Shown here piece by piece: positions 17,359 through 24,102 of a DNA stretch of 32,569 bases. Both the position numbers and the translations under genes were made by a program. The notes beneath the pieces were generated by a model. That model did not search any database. It saw only the letters and a program-made list of their open reading frames with translations, and had not been told where the DNA came from. This DNA comes from Planctomycetota bacterium (GTDB lineage: Bacteria > Planctomycetota > Planctomycetia > Pirellulales > Lacipirellulaceae). The first letter of the stretch is position 1, and each line of letters begins with the position of its first letter. Location of the stretch: positions 1 to 32,569 of the forward strand of contig JAADGV010000106.1 of NCBI GenBank assembly GCA_013152205.1, given 5' to 3'.

Positions 17359-18846
17359 GTGTTTGACAACTTGATGGACATTTTGCTACTGGCCCAAGAT
17401 GGGACAGCATCGATCTCGCCGAACGAGGCGGGAGCCGTTCTCGAACAGGCGGCTGAGAAAATTGTGGAGGTGGCTAGCGATTCGTCCCGAGCTAACCTCG
17501 GCTACTTGGTCGCTGCCGTATTTTTCATTCTTGGCATCAAAGGTATGACCCACCCACGGACGGCCGTGCGTGGCAATCAGTTGGGTGCCTTTGGCATGTT
17601 GCTGGCCGTGATGGTCGTGCTCGTCAGCGGGCAGGTGGTCAGTTGGCCAATAGCAATACTGGGCTTGGTTGTTGGCAGCGCGGGCGGCGTCTGGCTGGCT
17701 CGTACCATCCAGATGACTCAGATGCCCCAGTTGGTTGCGCTGTTTAACGGCTTTGGCGGCATCGCGTCGGTGCTGGTCGCTGCTTCCGAGGTGTTAAAAG
17801 GTTCGGGCGACGGGGTCGCCGGGTTTGCGGCTGGCTTAACCGGGCTGATTGGGTCGGTGACGTTCACCGGCTCGTTGCTTGCCGCCGGCAAGTTGATGGA
17901 ATTGCCCCAATTCAAAAAACCTTGGAGTTTTCCAGGGCAAAAGCTAATCAATGCCGTTTTGGTAATCGCCGCGGTCTATCTTTCCTACGAAATGACCGAC
18001 GGCACCGGCGGGGAGTTTTTCTTCTTGGTCGTGCTCTCATTGGTGCTGGGTGCTTTTCTCGTATCGCCGATTGGCGGTGCTGATATGCCGGTGGTAATCG
18101 CGCTACTCAACAGCTATTCGGGCTTGGCCGCTGCGACGGCAGGGTTTGTGATTAACAACAACGTGCTAATCATTGCCGGTTCGTTGGTGGGTGCTTCGGG
18201 ACTCATTTTGACGAACATCATGTGCAAGGCGATGAACCGTTCGATCGCCAATGTGCTATTCGGCAAGATGGAAGCCACTGGCCCCACCGCCGATGCCGAC
18301 GAAGTTTATGCCGGCAAGATCAAGAGCACGTCTGCCGACGAAGTCGCCATGCTGCTCGACGGCGTGCAACGTGTGGTGATAGTGCCCGGCTATGGCTTGG
18401 CAGTCGCTCAGGCACAGCATGTGGTGCGAGAGTTGGCCAACCTGCTGGAAGCAAACGGCGTGACGGTCGAGTACGGCATCCATCCCGTAGCAGGACGTAT
18501 GCCCGGGCACATGAATGTTTTGCTGGCCGAGGCCGATGTTCCCTACGATCAATTAAAAGAGATGGACGTCATCAACCCGACCTTTGCCCAGTGCGACGTT
18601 GCCATTGTTATTGGCGCAAACGACGTGGTGAACCCAGTGGCAGACACCGACCCGACGAGCCCGATTGCCGGGATGCCGATTCTCAATGTGATCGATGCGC
18701 AAACCGTCGTCGTCATCAAACGAAGCTTGAGCCCCGGCTTTGCAGGGATTCCAAACCCGCTGTTTGCTGCAGACAACTGCCTCATGCTATTCGGCGATGG
18801 CAAACAAGTGCTCGTCGATCTGGTGGCAGCACTTAAAGAAAACTAG
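17359..18846 (+). CDS. pntB: NAD(P) transhydrogenase subunit beta
   Basis: A 495-residue subunit with a polytopic membrane domain (about 47-290) and the NADP(H)-binding domain III at the C-terminus. Domain III has VIVPGYGLAVAQAQH, GIHPVAGRMPGHMNVLLAEA, VVIGAND-type IVIGANDVVNPVA and VVIKRSLSPGFAGIPNPLF, all diagnostic. The start is GTG at 17359, 5 bases after pntAB; an in-frame ATG at 17374 is the alternative. Family homology begins only at about residue 47 (LGYLVAAVFFILGIKGMTHP), so there is an N-terminal extension of some 45 residues: a hydrophobic stretch containing LLLAQDG, then an Ala/Glu-rich segment. Nothing else looks abnormal. Confidence 0.95.
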   Translation: MFDNLMDILLLAQDGTASISPNEAGAVLEQAAEKIVEVASDSSRANLGYLVAAVFFILGIKGMTHPRTAVRGNQLGAFGMLLAVMVVLVSGQVVSWPIAILGLVVGSAGGVWLARTIQMTQMPQLVALFNGFGGIASVLVAASEVLKGSGDGVAGFAAGLTGLIGSVTFTGSLLAAGKLMELPQFKKPWSFPGQKLINAVLVIAAVYLSYEMTDGTGGEFFFLVVLSLVLGAFLVSPIGGADMPVVIALLNSYSGLAAATAGFVINNNVLIIAGSLVGASGLILTNIMCKAMNRSIANVLFGKMEATGPTADADEVYAGKIKSTSADEVAMLLDGVQRVVIVPGYGLAVAQAQHVVRELANLLEANGVTVEYGIHPVAGRMPGHMNVLLAEADVPYDQLKEMDVINPTFAQCDVAIVIGANDVVNPVADTDPTSPIAGMPILNVIDAQTVVVIKRSLSPGFAGIPNPLFAADNCLMLFGDGKQVLVDLVAALKEN

Positions 18847-18856
18847 CAAAATGTTT

Positions 18857-19047
18857 CTCGCGGAGACGCAGAGACAGCAGAGGATGCATATCAATCCTGG
18901 GCAGTAGAAGCCCTGGTCGACAGAGGGATGGTTGTATGGTTATTCAGAACGTCACCCTCATGCTCTTGAAATCATCTTCGATTAATAGAGCTTTGCTGGT
19001 TAGGCACCGAAACTTTCTTTCTCTGCGTCTTTGCGTCTCTGCGTGAG
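18857..19047. repeat. dispersed palindromic element, CGCAGAG word
   Basis: Left arm 18857-18882 and right arm 19021-19047 are imperfect inverted copies. The right arm read on the minus strand gives ACGCAGAG, ACGCAAAG, ACGCAGAG at 9-base spacing. About 138 bases of unrelated sequence lie between the arms, longer than in the other elements. It fills the gap between pntB and the MutY gene and ends 12 bases before the MutY start. Confidence 0.7.
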
Positions 19048-19059
19048 ATTTTTAGTGCT

Positions 19060-20172
19060 ATGGCAAAGGATTGCTCTCCACCGATGGCTTTCGACGCCCA
19101 AGCGAAGCGGCGTTTTCGGCAACGGCTGCTGGCTTGGTATGCAAAACACCGGCGCGACCTGCCTTGGCGGAAATCGAAGAACCCCTATCGCGTCTGGGTT
19201 AGCGAAGTGATGTTGCAGCAGACGCAGGTGGAAACGGTCAAAGCCTATTTCCAGCGGTTCTTGAAAGAATTCCCCACCATAAAAAAGTTGGCCGCTGCCG
19301 ACGAGCAAGAGGTGCTGCGGCTGTGGGAAGGGCTGGGCTATTACCGTCGGGCCAGGCAATTGCACGCGGCTGCGCAGCAGATTGTCGAAGTTCATGGCGG
19401 GCGATTCCCCAGCGACCTGAAGACGCTACAAACCCTGCCTGGCATCGGACGCTATACGGCTGGGGCAATTGCCTCGATCGCTTTCGACAAGCGGGCTCCA
19501 ATTCTTGAAGCGAACACCATCCGGCTATTTTCTCGGCTGCTGGCTTATCGGGGCGATCCCACCAAGTCGGCGGGGCAGAAGCTGCTATGGCAGACAGCCG
19601 AGGAAGTGTTGCCTCGCAAAGAGATCGCGCAGTTTAATCAGGCGCTGATGGAACTAGGATCGCTGGTCTGTAAGCCTAACGAGCCAAACTGCGAGGAGTG
19701 TCCCGCAGCAACCATCTGCCTTGCTAACGAAGCGGGATTGCAAAATACAATTCCGATTGCTGCGAAAAAAATAAAGTTCACTGATGTGAACGAGGCGGCG
19801 GTTGTCGTGCGAAAGAAGGGGCAAGTATTGTTGCGACAGTGCGTCGAGGGCGAACGTTGGGCAGGGCTGTGGGACTTCCCTCGATTTGAATTAGAAAGCG
19901 AAGGACCGCTGTTTGTGCATGACGAATTGGTCGCAAAAGTTCGCCAACAGACCGGGATAGAAATCAAACCAGCAGCGCTGATGACGACAATCAAACATGG
20001 GGTGACCCGATATCGAATTACGCTTGATTGTTACGAGGCCCGATGGGCGTCGGGGCGTGTGCAATCGACCAAAGCAAAACCCGTGCGATGGTGGCCAACG
20101 AAATCGCTGGCCGATCTGCCCCTGAGCACAACCGGCAGAAAGATTGCTCGCCTGGTGGCAAGACCCCTCTGA
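19060..20172 (+). CDS. mutY: A/G-specific adenine glycosylase MutY family, variant active site
   Basis: Base-excision repair enzyme that would remove adenine paired with 8-oxoguanine; 370 residues, normal for the family. The order is: catalytic-Glu helix VSEVMLQQTQVETV (E49), WEGLGYYRRARQL, helix-hairpin-helix LPGIGRYTAGAIASIAF (about 126-142), the 4Fe-4S loop C204-x6-C211-x2-C214-x5-C220, then a NUDIX-like C-terminal domain (about 240-370). Two departures from E. coli MutY are visible. The catalytic Asp of ILDGNVKRV (D138) is Glu (E150, ILEANTIRLF), and the FSH loop that contacts 8-oxoguanine (HTFSHFHL) reads HGVTRYRI. Activity or specificity may therefore differ. The gene stands alone, with no ggt or yggX neighbour as in enterobacteria. 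No clear Shine-Dalgarno precedes the ATG. Confidence 0.9.
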   Translation: MAKDCSPPMAFDAQAKRRFRQRLLAWYAKHRRDLPWRKSKNPYRVWVSEVMLQQTQVETVKAYFQRFLKEFPTIKKLAAADEQEVLRLWEGLGYYRRARQLHAAAQQIVEVHGGRFPSDLKTLQTLPGIGRYTAGAIASIAFDKRAPILEANTIRLFSRLLAYRGDPTKSAGQKLLWQTAEEVLPRKEIAQFNQALMELGSLVCKPNEPNCEECPAATICLANEAGLQNTIPIAAKKIKFTDVNEAAVVVRKKGQVLLRQCVEGERWAGLWDFPRFELESEGPLFVHDELVAKVRQQTGIEIKPAALMTTIKHGVTRYRITLDCYEARWASGRVQSTKAKPVRWWPTKSLADLPLSTTGRKIARLVARPL

Positions 20173-20259
20173 ATCGCTAATTGCTAGCGGCATGTAAGTT
20201 CTGTGCGGATTATTGCGGCGGCGATTCCGGCACTATTTCCGCATCAGGCAACAGTGTGA

Positions 20260-20299
20260 CCTACATTTTGTGAGGCGGGGAATCACAAACAAATGTAGG
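20260..20299 (+). promoter_or_regulatory. hairpin covering the globin ribosome binding site, or operator
   Basis: CCTACATTT (20260-20268) pairs perfectly with AAATGTAGG (20291-20299), and inside it TGTGA pairs with TCACA, leaving a 3-base bulge and a 9-base loop. The final AGG belongs to the AGGA (20297-20300) that sits 10 bases before the globin ATG, so in RNA the stem would hide the ribosome binding site. As DNA it is a two-fold symmetric site (TTGTGA-N9-TCACAA inside ACATTT/AAATGT). CRP/FNR-class sites of this sequence have a 6-base spacer, so it is not a standard one. Confidence 0.6.
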
Positions 20300-20310
20300 A
20301 ATACAGACAC

Positions 20311-20742
20311 ATGAGTAACACTGAACTTACCGAAAATCAAATTCGTCTGATCGAAGAGAGCTTTGAGGCCGTGGCACCGAAGGGGGCAGCGTTGGTCGCC
20401 AGTTTCTATGAGCGGCTATTCAACGACTATCCCGAAGTACAACCGATGTTTGCAAATGCGGATCAACACGTGCAGCAAAAAAAGCTGTTGGCGTCGTTGG
20501 TTCTTGTGGTGAAAAATCTTCGCAAGCCTGATGTGCTGGGTCCGGCGCTAGAGCAACTCGGGACACGTCATCATGAAATCGGTGCCGAGCCTGCCCATTA
20601 CGAGGCAGTCGGAAAGACCTTGTTGAAATCGCTGGCCAAGTATGCAGGCGACATCTGGGGAAGCGAACTGGAAGAGGCGTGGGCAACCGCTTATGGTTTG
20701 ATTAGTGCTAAGATGTTAGAGAGCCAAAAAGTTGCCGTCTAA
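20311..20742 (+). CDS. single-domain bacterial haemoglobin (Vitreoscilla type)
   Basis: A 143-residue haem globin without a reductase domain. Compared with Vitreoscilla haemoglobin it keeps Tyr B10 (Y33 in SFYERLF), Phe CD1 (F47 in VQPMFAN), Gln at the E7 position (Q56 in QQKKLL), the proximal His F8 (H87 in TRHHEIGAEPAHY) and WATAYGLIS near the C-terminus. B10 Tyr with E7 Gln is the pair that stabilises bound oxygen in this class; known roles are oxygen delivery and nitric oxide detoxification with a partner reductase. The gene is monocistronic, with a strong hairpin over its ribosome binding site and a bidirectional terminator after it, so it is probably regulated on its own, plausibly by oxygen or NO. 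Confidence 0.92.
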   Translation: MSNTELTENQIRLIEESFEAVAPKGAALVASFYERLFNDYPEVQPMFANADQHVQQKKLLASLVLVVKNLRKPDVLGPALEQLGTRHHEIGAEPAHYEAVGKTLLKSLAKYAGDIWGSELEEAWATAYGLISAKMLESQKVAV

Positions 20743-20766
20743 AGCAGCTTTTAATTGATGGGCACA

Positions 20767-20800
20767 CACAAGCCTAGGGATTGCAACCTCTAGGCTTGTG
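20767..20800. terminator. bidirectional terminator between globin and cupin genes
   Basis: CACAAGCCTAG (20767-20777) and CTAGGCTTGTG (20790-20800) are a perfect 11-base inverted repeat around a 12-base loop. They sit in the 60-base gap between two convergent genes and end 3 bases before the cupin stop codon. No long T-run is present on either strand. Confidence 0.75.
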
Positions 20801-20802
20801 CG

Positions 20803-21162
20803 TTAATCAAACCATTCGTCAGCGGGGTCGAAGGCCGGGATGACCGTGTTGAGGATGCGAAGGTTTCCGATGGCCCGATGACGGCATCCAGGCTTGATGA
20901 GGATCGCATCGCCAGGATTGATTGCGTGGCGGTTGCCGTCTAATTCAATTTCACCCGTGCCCTCAAGCACATAGTAAATCTCTGTCGCCTTCTTGTGGTA
21001 ATGCGTCTTGGCCTCGGTACTAATCTCAACCAGATGCGTAGAGACCGTCTGATCAGGATCGTCAACAAATGCACGCCGCGACTGCCCACAAGGGCAATCG
21101 ACCGGCGCAACCTTCGCTAGCCGAGAGATTTGATACCGCAAGTTGTTGGAATCGCTTGCCAA
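20803..21162 (-). CDS. small cupin-domain protein
   Basis: A 119-residue single-cupin protein. Motif 1 is visible as H54-x-H56-x4-E61 (THYHKKATEIYYVLEGTGEI) and motif 2 as PGDAILIKPGCRHRAIGN with H95, giving the usual three-His, one-Glu metal site. Small stand-alone cupins of this kind include sugar isomerases and oxidoreductase partners, but the substrate cannot be named. The start is TTG at 21162: it has GAGGAG 7 bases upstream and no ATG or GTG is available in frame. The CPCG near residue 23 is unusual for a cupin. It lies 15 bases downstream of a Gfo/Idh/MocA oxidoreductase gene on the same strand and is probably translated from the same message. Confidence 0.85.
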   Translation of the reverse strand: MASDSNNLRYQISRLAKVAPVDCPCGQSRRAFVDDPDQTVSTHLVEISTEAKTHYHKKATEIYYVLEGTGEIELDGNRHAINPGDAILIKPGCRHRAIGNLRILNTVIPAFDPADEWFD

Positions 21163-21177
21163 CTCGATACTCCTCGC

Positions 21178-22329
21178 TCAATACTCAACATCAACCCACT
21201 GCTTTTCGCGACCGCTCTTGAGAACTGCGTCGCAGATGGCGTTTTCGTTATGGCCATCGACAAAGGTTGCAAAGTCGCCCCCAGGACGATCGCCGGCGAT
21301 AAAGCCGTAGACGTTGCGGAACAGATTTTTGGGAGCGTCGGGATAGGCCTCGTTGTGCCCGCCGGGGTAGTGGGCGTATTGCTTGGCCTCGTCGTATAAG
21401 AGACTCGGGTCTTTGAGAAGGGTCTGGTTGGGGCCATCGCGCCGGCCAATCCAAAGCTCATTGGGCTCTTCTTGGCTCCAACCCAAAGCACAATTGGCGC
21501 CATCGATTTCAAACGACAGCCGATTCTTGCGACCCGCCGCACATTGGTTGACGGTCATCACGCCGTGCATACCCGAGTCGAATTCAAGCAATACCGAAGC
21601 ATAGTCTTCGGTGTGAATCTCGACGTCCTCGAAATCTGAGGGGGCCACCTCTTTGCCGGTGTAGGTGGCCACTTCGGTTTTCGGACGCTTGCGAACCGGG
21701 TGAATCGTGACCATGTCGGCCATGACACGAACAATTTTCAGGCCTGTAATGAATTGGATAAGGTCGCACCAGTGTGAACCAATGTCTGCCACGGCACGCG
21801 ATTCGCCGCTCAGCTCGGGCACAAGCCGCCAGTTCCAGTCGGTTTCTTGGTGCAGCCAGTCTTGCAAATACGAGCCATGCACGGCCAACACGCGACCGAC
21901 ATCGTCGGTGGCCTGACACATCAGGCGAGCCTGTTGAATCAGCGGCATGTAACGATAATTGAAGTTGATGGCATGAACGACGCCCGCCTTCTCGGCAAGT
22001 TGCACCAACTCGCGCGACTCTGCGGAATTCATCCCCAAAGGTTTTTCGGAAATGATGTGCTTACCAGCGGCAAGAATATCTTTATTCACCTCGAAGTGAA
22101 GGTGGTTGGGCGTGCAGTTATGAACGACTTGAACCTCGGGGTCAGCCAACAACTGGTGATAGTCGCCATAGGCCTTGGGGATGTTCAGCTCTTTGGCCTT
22201 GGCTTGAGCCAATTCGTCGCCGCGTTCGGCAACGGCTACTACCTCGACCGTGCCAAGTCGGCGCAGGGCCTCAATGTGGGCAGGACCGATAAAACCAGTG
22301 CCAATGATGCCTGTTTTAATTGTGCTCAT
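21178..22329 (-). CDS. Gfo/Idh/MocA family oxidoreductase
   Basis: NAD(P)-dependent oxidoreductase of 383 residues acting on a sugar or cyclitol-type substrate. The Rossmann motif GIIGTGFIGPAHIEAL begins at residue 6, EKPLGM (the conserved EKP of the family) follows HIISEKPLG near residue 95, and the middle holds NFNYRYMPLIQQARL, TYLQDWL-type YLQDWLHQET and a DIGSHWCDL stretch with the likely catalytic His. The ATG at 22329 is preferred to the upstream 22359 because the Rossmann strand starts six residues later. It forms an operon with the cupin gene, and a paralogue lies at 22768-23931. Substrate is unknown. Planctomycetes carry many members used in carbohydrate breakdown. Confidence 0.92.
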   Translation of the reverse strand: MSTIKTGIIGTGFIGPAHIEALRRLGTVEVVAVAERGDELAQAKAKELNIPKAYGDYHQLLADPEVQVVHNCTPNHLHFEVNKDILAAGKHIISEKPLGMNSAESRELVQLAEKAGVVHAINFNYRYMPLIQQARLMCQATDDVGRVLAVHGSYLQDWLHQETDWNWRLVPELSGESRAVADIGSHWCDLIQFITGLKIVRVMADMVTIHPVRKRPKTEVATYTGKEVAPSDFEDVEIHTEDYASVLLEFDSGMHGVMTVNQCAAGRKNRLSFEIDGANCALGWSQEEPNELWIGRRDGPNQTLLKDPSLLYDEAKQYAHYPGGHNEAYPDAPKNLFRNVYGFIAGDRPGGDFATFVDGHNENAICDAVLKSGREKQWVDVEY

Positions 22330-22469
22330 GGGGATTGACTCACGATTAGAGGAGGGCACTCGAAGAGTACCAATTCAAGGTTAAGTTGTTCCGCTACGCT
22401 TCGCCGTATGTTTTCTTCGTTTATTCAATGACAGTAGTTCCAAGTTTGCCCTAACCAGAAGACTTGCCG

Positions 22470-22745
22470 TAAGGTGTATACCCCGAAGGGGTTGCACATC
22501 GTAGCCCAGGGTAAGCGGCGAAGCCGCGCCACCCTGGGTAATCGTTGCTTGAGAATAAGCGAACCCTGAAAGGGTTCCACAAGTTGAAACATTATGTTTT
22601 TCAGGAATTTTTGATCCCACGACGATTGTGCAACCCTTTCAGGGTTGAGGTTTTCGGAGCCCTAGAACCCAGGGTGCGCCGCTTCGCGGCGACCCTGGGC
22701 TACGATGTAAAACGCCTTTGGCGTAAAGGACTTACGGCCTGGACT
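22470..22745. repeat. composite palindromic repeat between two oxidoreductase genes
   Basis: A structured intergenic block. A 17-base sequence at 22496-22512 recurs as an exact inverted copy at 22692-22708. Each copy is itself one side of a hairpin, CCCAGGGT...ACCCTGGG, with a GC-rich inner stem (GCGGCGAAGCCGC on the left, GCCGCTTCGCGGC on the right). Between them are two palindromes with GAACCCTGAAAGGGTT (22560s) and AACCCTTTCAGGGTT (22630s), again inverted to each other. CCCCGAAGGGG lies at 22481-22491. The block looks like a dispersed repeat of planctomycete type rather than a gene. The gap from 22330 holds nothing else I can assign. Confidence 0.7.
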
Positions 22746-22767
22746 GCTCGGCACGCCGAACTTGGAA

Positions 22768-23931
22768 CTACTGAATGACTTCAACACCAGCCCAGCTACC
22801 CGATGCTTCGGATTGATCGACCGCTTCGAGTACGGCGACACACTGGGCACCGTCTTGGAAGTCTGGGCTGCAGGGTCGGTCGTTGGCGATGTTTTGCACC
22901 AAGTCGCTGGCGGCGTTCGAGAAACTGTGGTCGTAACCCATCATGTGCCCAGGCGGCCACCAGGCGCCGGCGTAGGGGTGATCGTCTTCGGTCGCAAAGA
23001 TTGTACGGAAGCCTTGTCGCGAACCGGAGTCGGCGGTCGAATAGTATTCCAATTCGTTCAGCCGCTCGAAGCACCAAGCCAAAGTGCCTTTGCTGCCGTT
23101 GATTTCAAATCGGTTGTGGTTTTTTCGACCAGGCGCCAAGCGGGTTGCTTCGAAAGTCCCAAGGGCGCCGTTGGCAAACTTGGCAAGGAACACCGAACAA
23201 TCGTCGACCGAAACTTGCTCGGTACCTTCACCTGCGGTGGCAGTGATGCCGTGAGAAGTGCCTTCGGCGGGCCGCTCGGTGATAAATGTTTTCTTGAGCC
23301 CGACAACTTCGCTAATTTCGCCGGTAAGATAACGGGCCAAATCGATCGAATGGGCACCCAAGTCGCCGTGAGCGCCTGAGCCGGCGGTTTCTTTTCGCAT
23401 CCGCCAGTTCATCGGAAATTCAGGATCGACCAACCAATCTTGTAGGTAGGTGCAACGCATGTGGCGAATTTCGCCGATCTCGCCCGCCTCGATCATTTGC
23501 TTCGCAAGCGCGACCGCAGGGCAGCAGCGGTAGTTGAAGTTGACCATGTGTTTGACACCCGCCTTGCGAACGGCCGCGAGCATCTTCTTGCTATCAGCCA
23601 CAGTAAACGTCAACGGTTTTTCGCAGAAGACGTGCTTGCCTGCTTCGGCAGCGGCGATGGCGATTTCGGCGTGGGTGTTGCCGGGCGAGGAAATATCGAC
23701 CAGATCGACATCGTCTTGGCGAATCGCAGCCTTCCAATCGGCAGAAGATTGCTCCCAACCCCAGCGCTTGGCAAACTCGGCGACAGCATCAGCATCGCGA
23801 CCACAGACCACCTTCATCACCGGTTCGGCATCGAGGTCGAAAAACCGATTGACGGTTCGCCACGCTTGGCTGTGGGCCTTGCCCATGAACTTGTAACCGA
23901 TGAGGCAGACATTGATATTGGCTGAGGGCAT
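22768..23931 (-). CDS. Gfo/Idh/MocA family oxidoreductase (second copy)
   Basis: A 387-residue NAD(P)-dependent oxidoreductase. The N-terminus INVCLIGYKFMGKAHSQAW has the Rossmann glycine pattern with YKFMG in place of the usual G-x-G-x-x-G, and VFCEKPLTFT supplies the EKP motif. NFNYRCCPAVALAKQMI, TYLQDWLVDPEFPMNWRM and GDLGAHSIDLARYL (with the conserved His) follow. It shares NFNYR and YLQDWL with the paralogue at 21178-22329, suggesting related substrates, though the two are clearly diverged. AGGAAA lies about 9 bases before the ATG. It is separated from the paralogue by the composite repeat and may be transcribed separately. Confidence 0.92.
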   Translation of the reverse strand: MPSANINVCLIGYKFMGKAHSQAWRTVNRFFDLDAEPVMKVVCGRDADAVAEFAKRWGWEQSSADWKAAIRQDDVDLVDISSPGNTHAEIAIAAAEAGKHVFCEKPLTFTVADSKKMLAAVRKAGVKHMVNFNYRCCPAVALAKQMIEAGEIGEIRHMRCTYLQDWLVDPEFPMNWRMRKETAGSGAHGDLGAHSIDLARYLTGEISEVVGLKKTFITERPAEGTSHGITATAGEGTEQVSVDDCSVFLAKFANGALGTFEATRLAPGRKNHNRFEINGSKGTLAWCFERLNELEYYSTADSGSRQGFRTIFATEDDHPYAGAWWPPGHMMGYDHSFSNAASDLVQNIANDRPCSPDFQDGAQCVAVLEAVDQSEASGSWAGVEVIQ

Positions 23932-24010
23932 TTTGTATTTCCTGTGGTCCGCTGAGTCAGTTCGATAAGTGCTAAACGAGATATTTTAGCAAGTGTGAGA
24001 CTCGCGCACA

Positions 24011-24066
24011 GGTGGCGCCAGAAGAGTAACGCCACCAAGCCAGAGCCGCAGGGCGTAAGCCCGCGG
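24011..24066. terminator. two hairpins downstream of the TlpA-like gene
   Basis: GGTGGCG / CGCCACC (24011-24017 and 24030-24036) form a 7-base stem. At 24046-24066, CCGC-A-GGGC-GTAA-GCCC-GCGG forms a compact hairpin with a GTAA tetraloop and one bulged A. They lie between the stop of the TlpA-like gene (24103) and the start of the oxidoreductase (23931), so they could end the upstream minus-strand transcript or be dispersed palindromes. Confidence 0.5.
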
Positions 24067-24102
24067 ACAAACCCTATAGAAGCACCAAAGCCATCAGACG
24101 CC

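Noticed and set aside
20265..20290. Canonical CRP/FNR/HcpR operator before the globin gene
   Set aside because: Half-sites TTGTGA and TCACAA are present but 9 bases apart instead of 6, so it was reported as a hairpin or non-standard operator.
21847..22338. 163-residue plus-strand frame
   Set aside because: Antisense shadow of the Gfo/Idh/MocA gene.
22762..23379. 205-residue plus-strand frame
   Set aside because: Antisense shadow of the second Gfo/Idh/MocA gene, despite a protein-like look.
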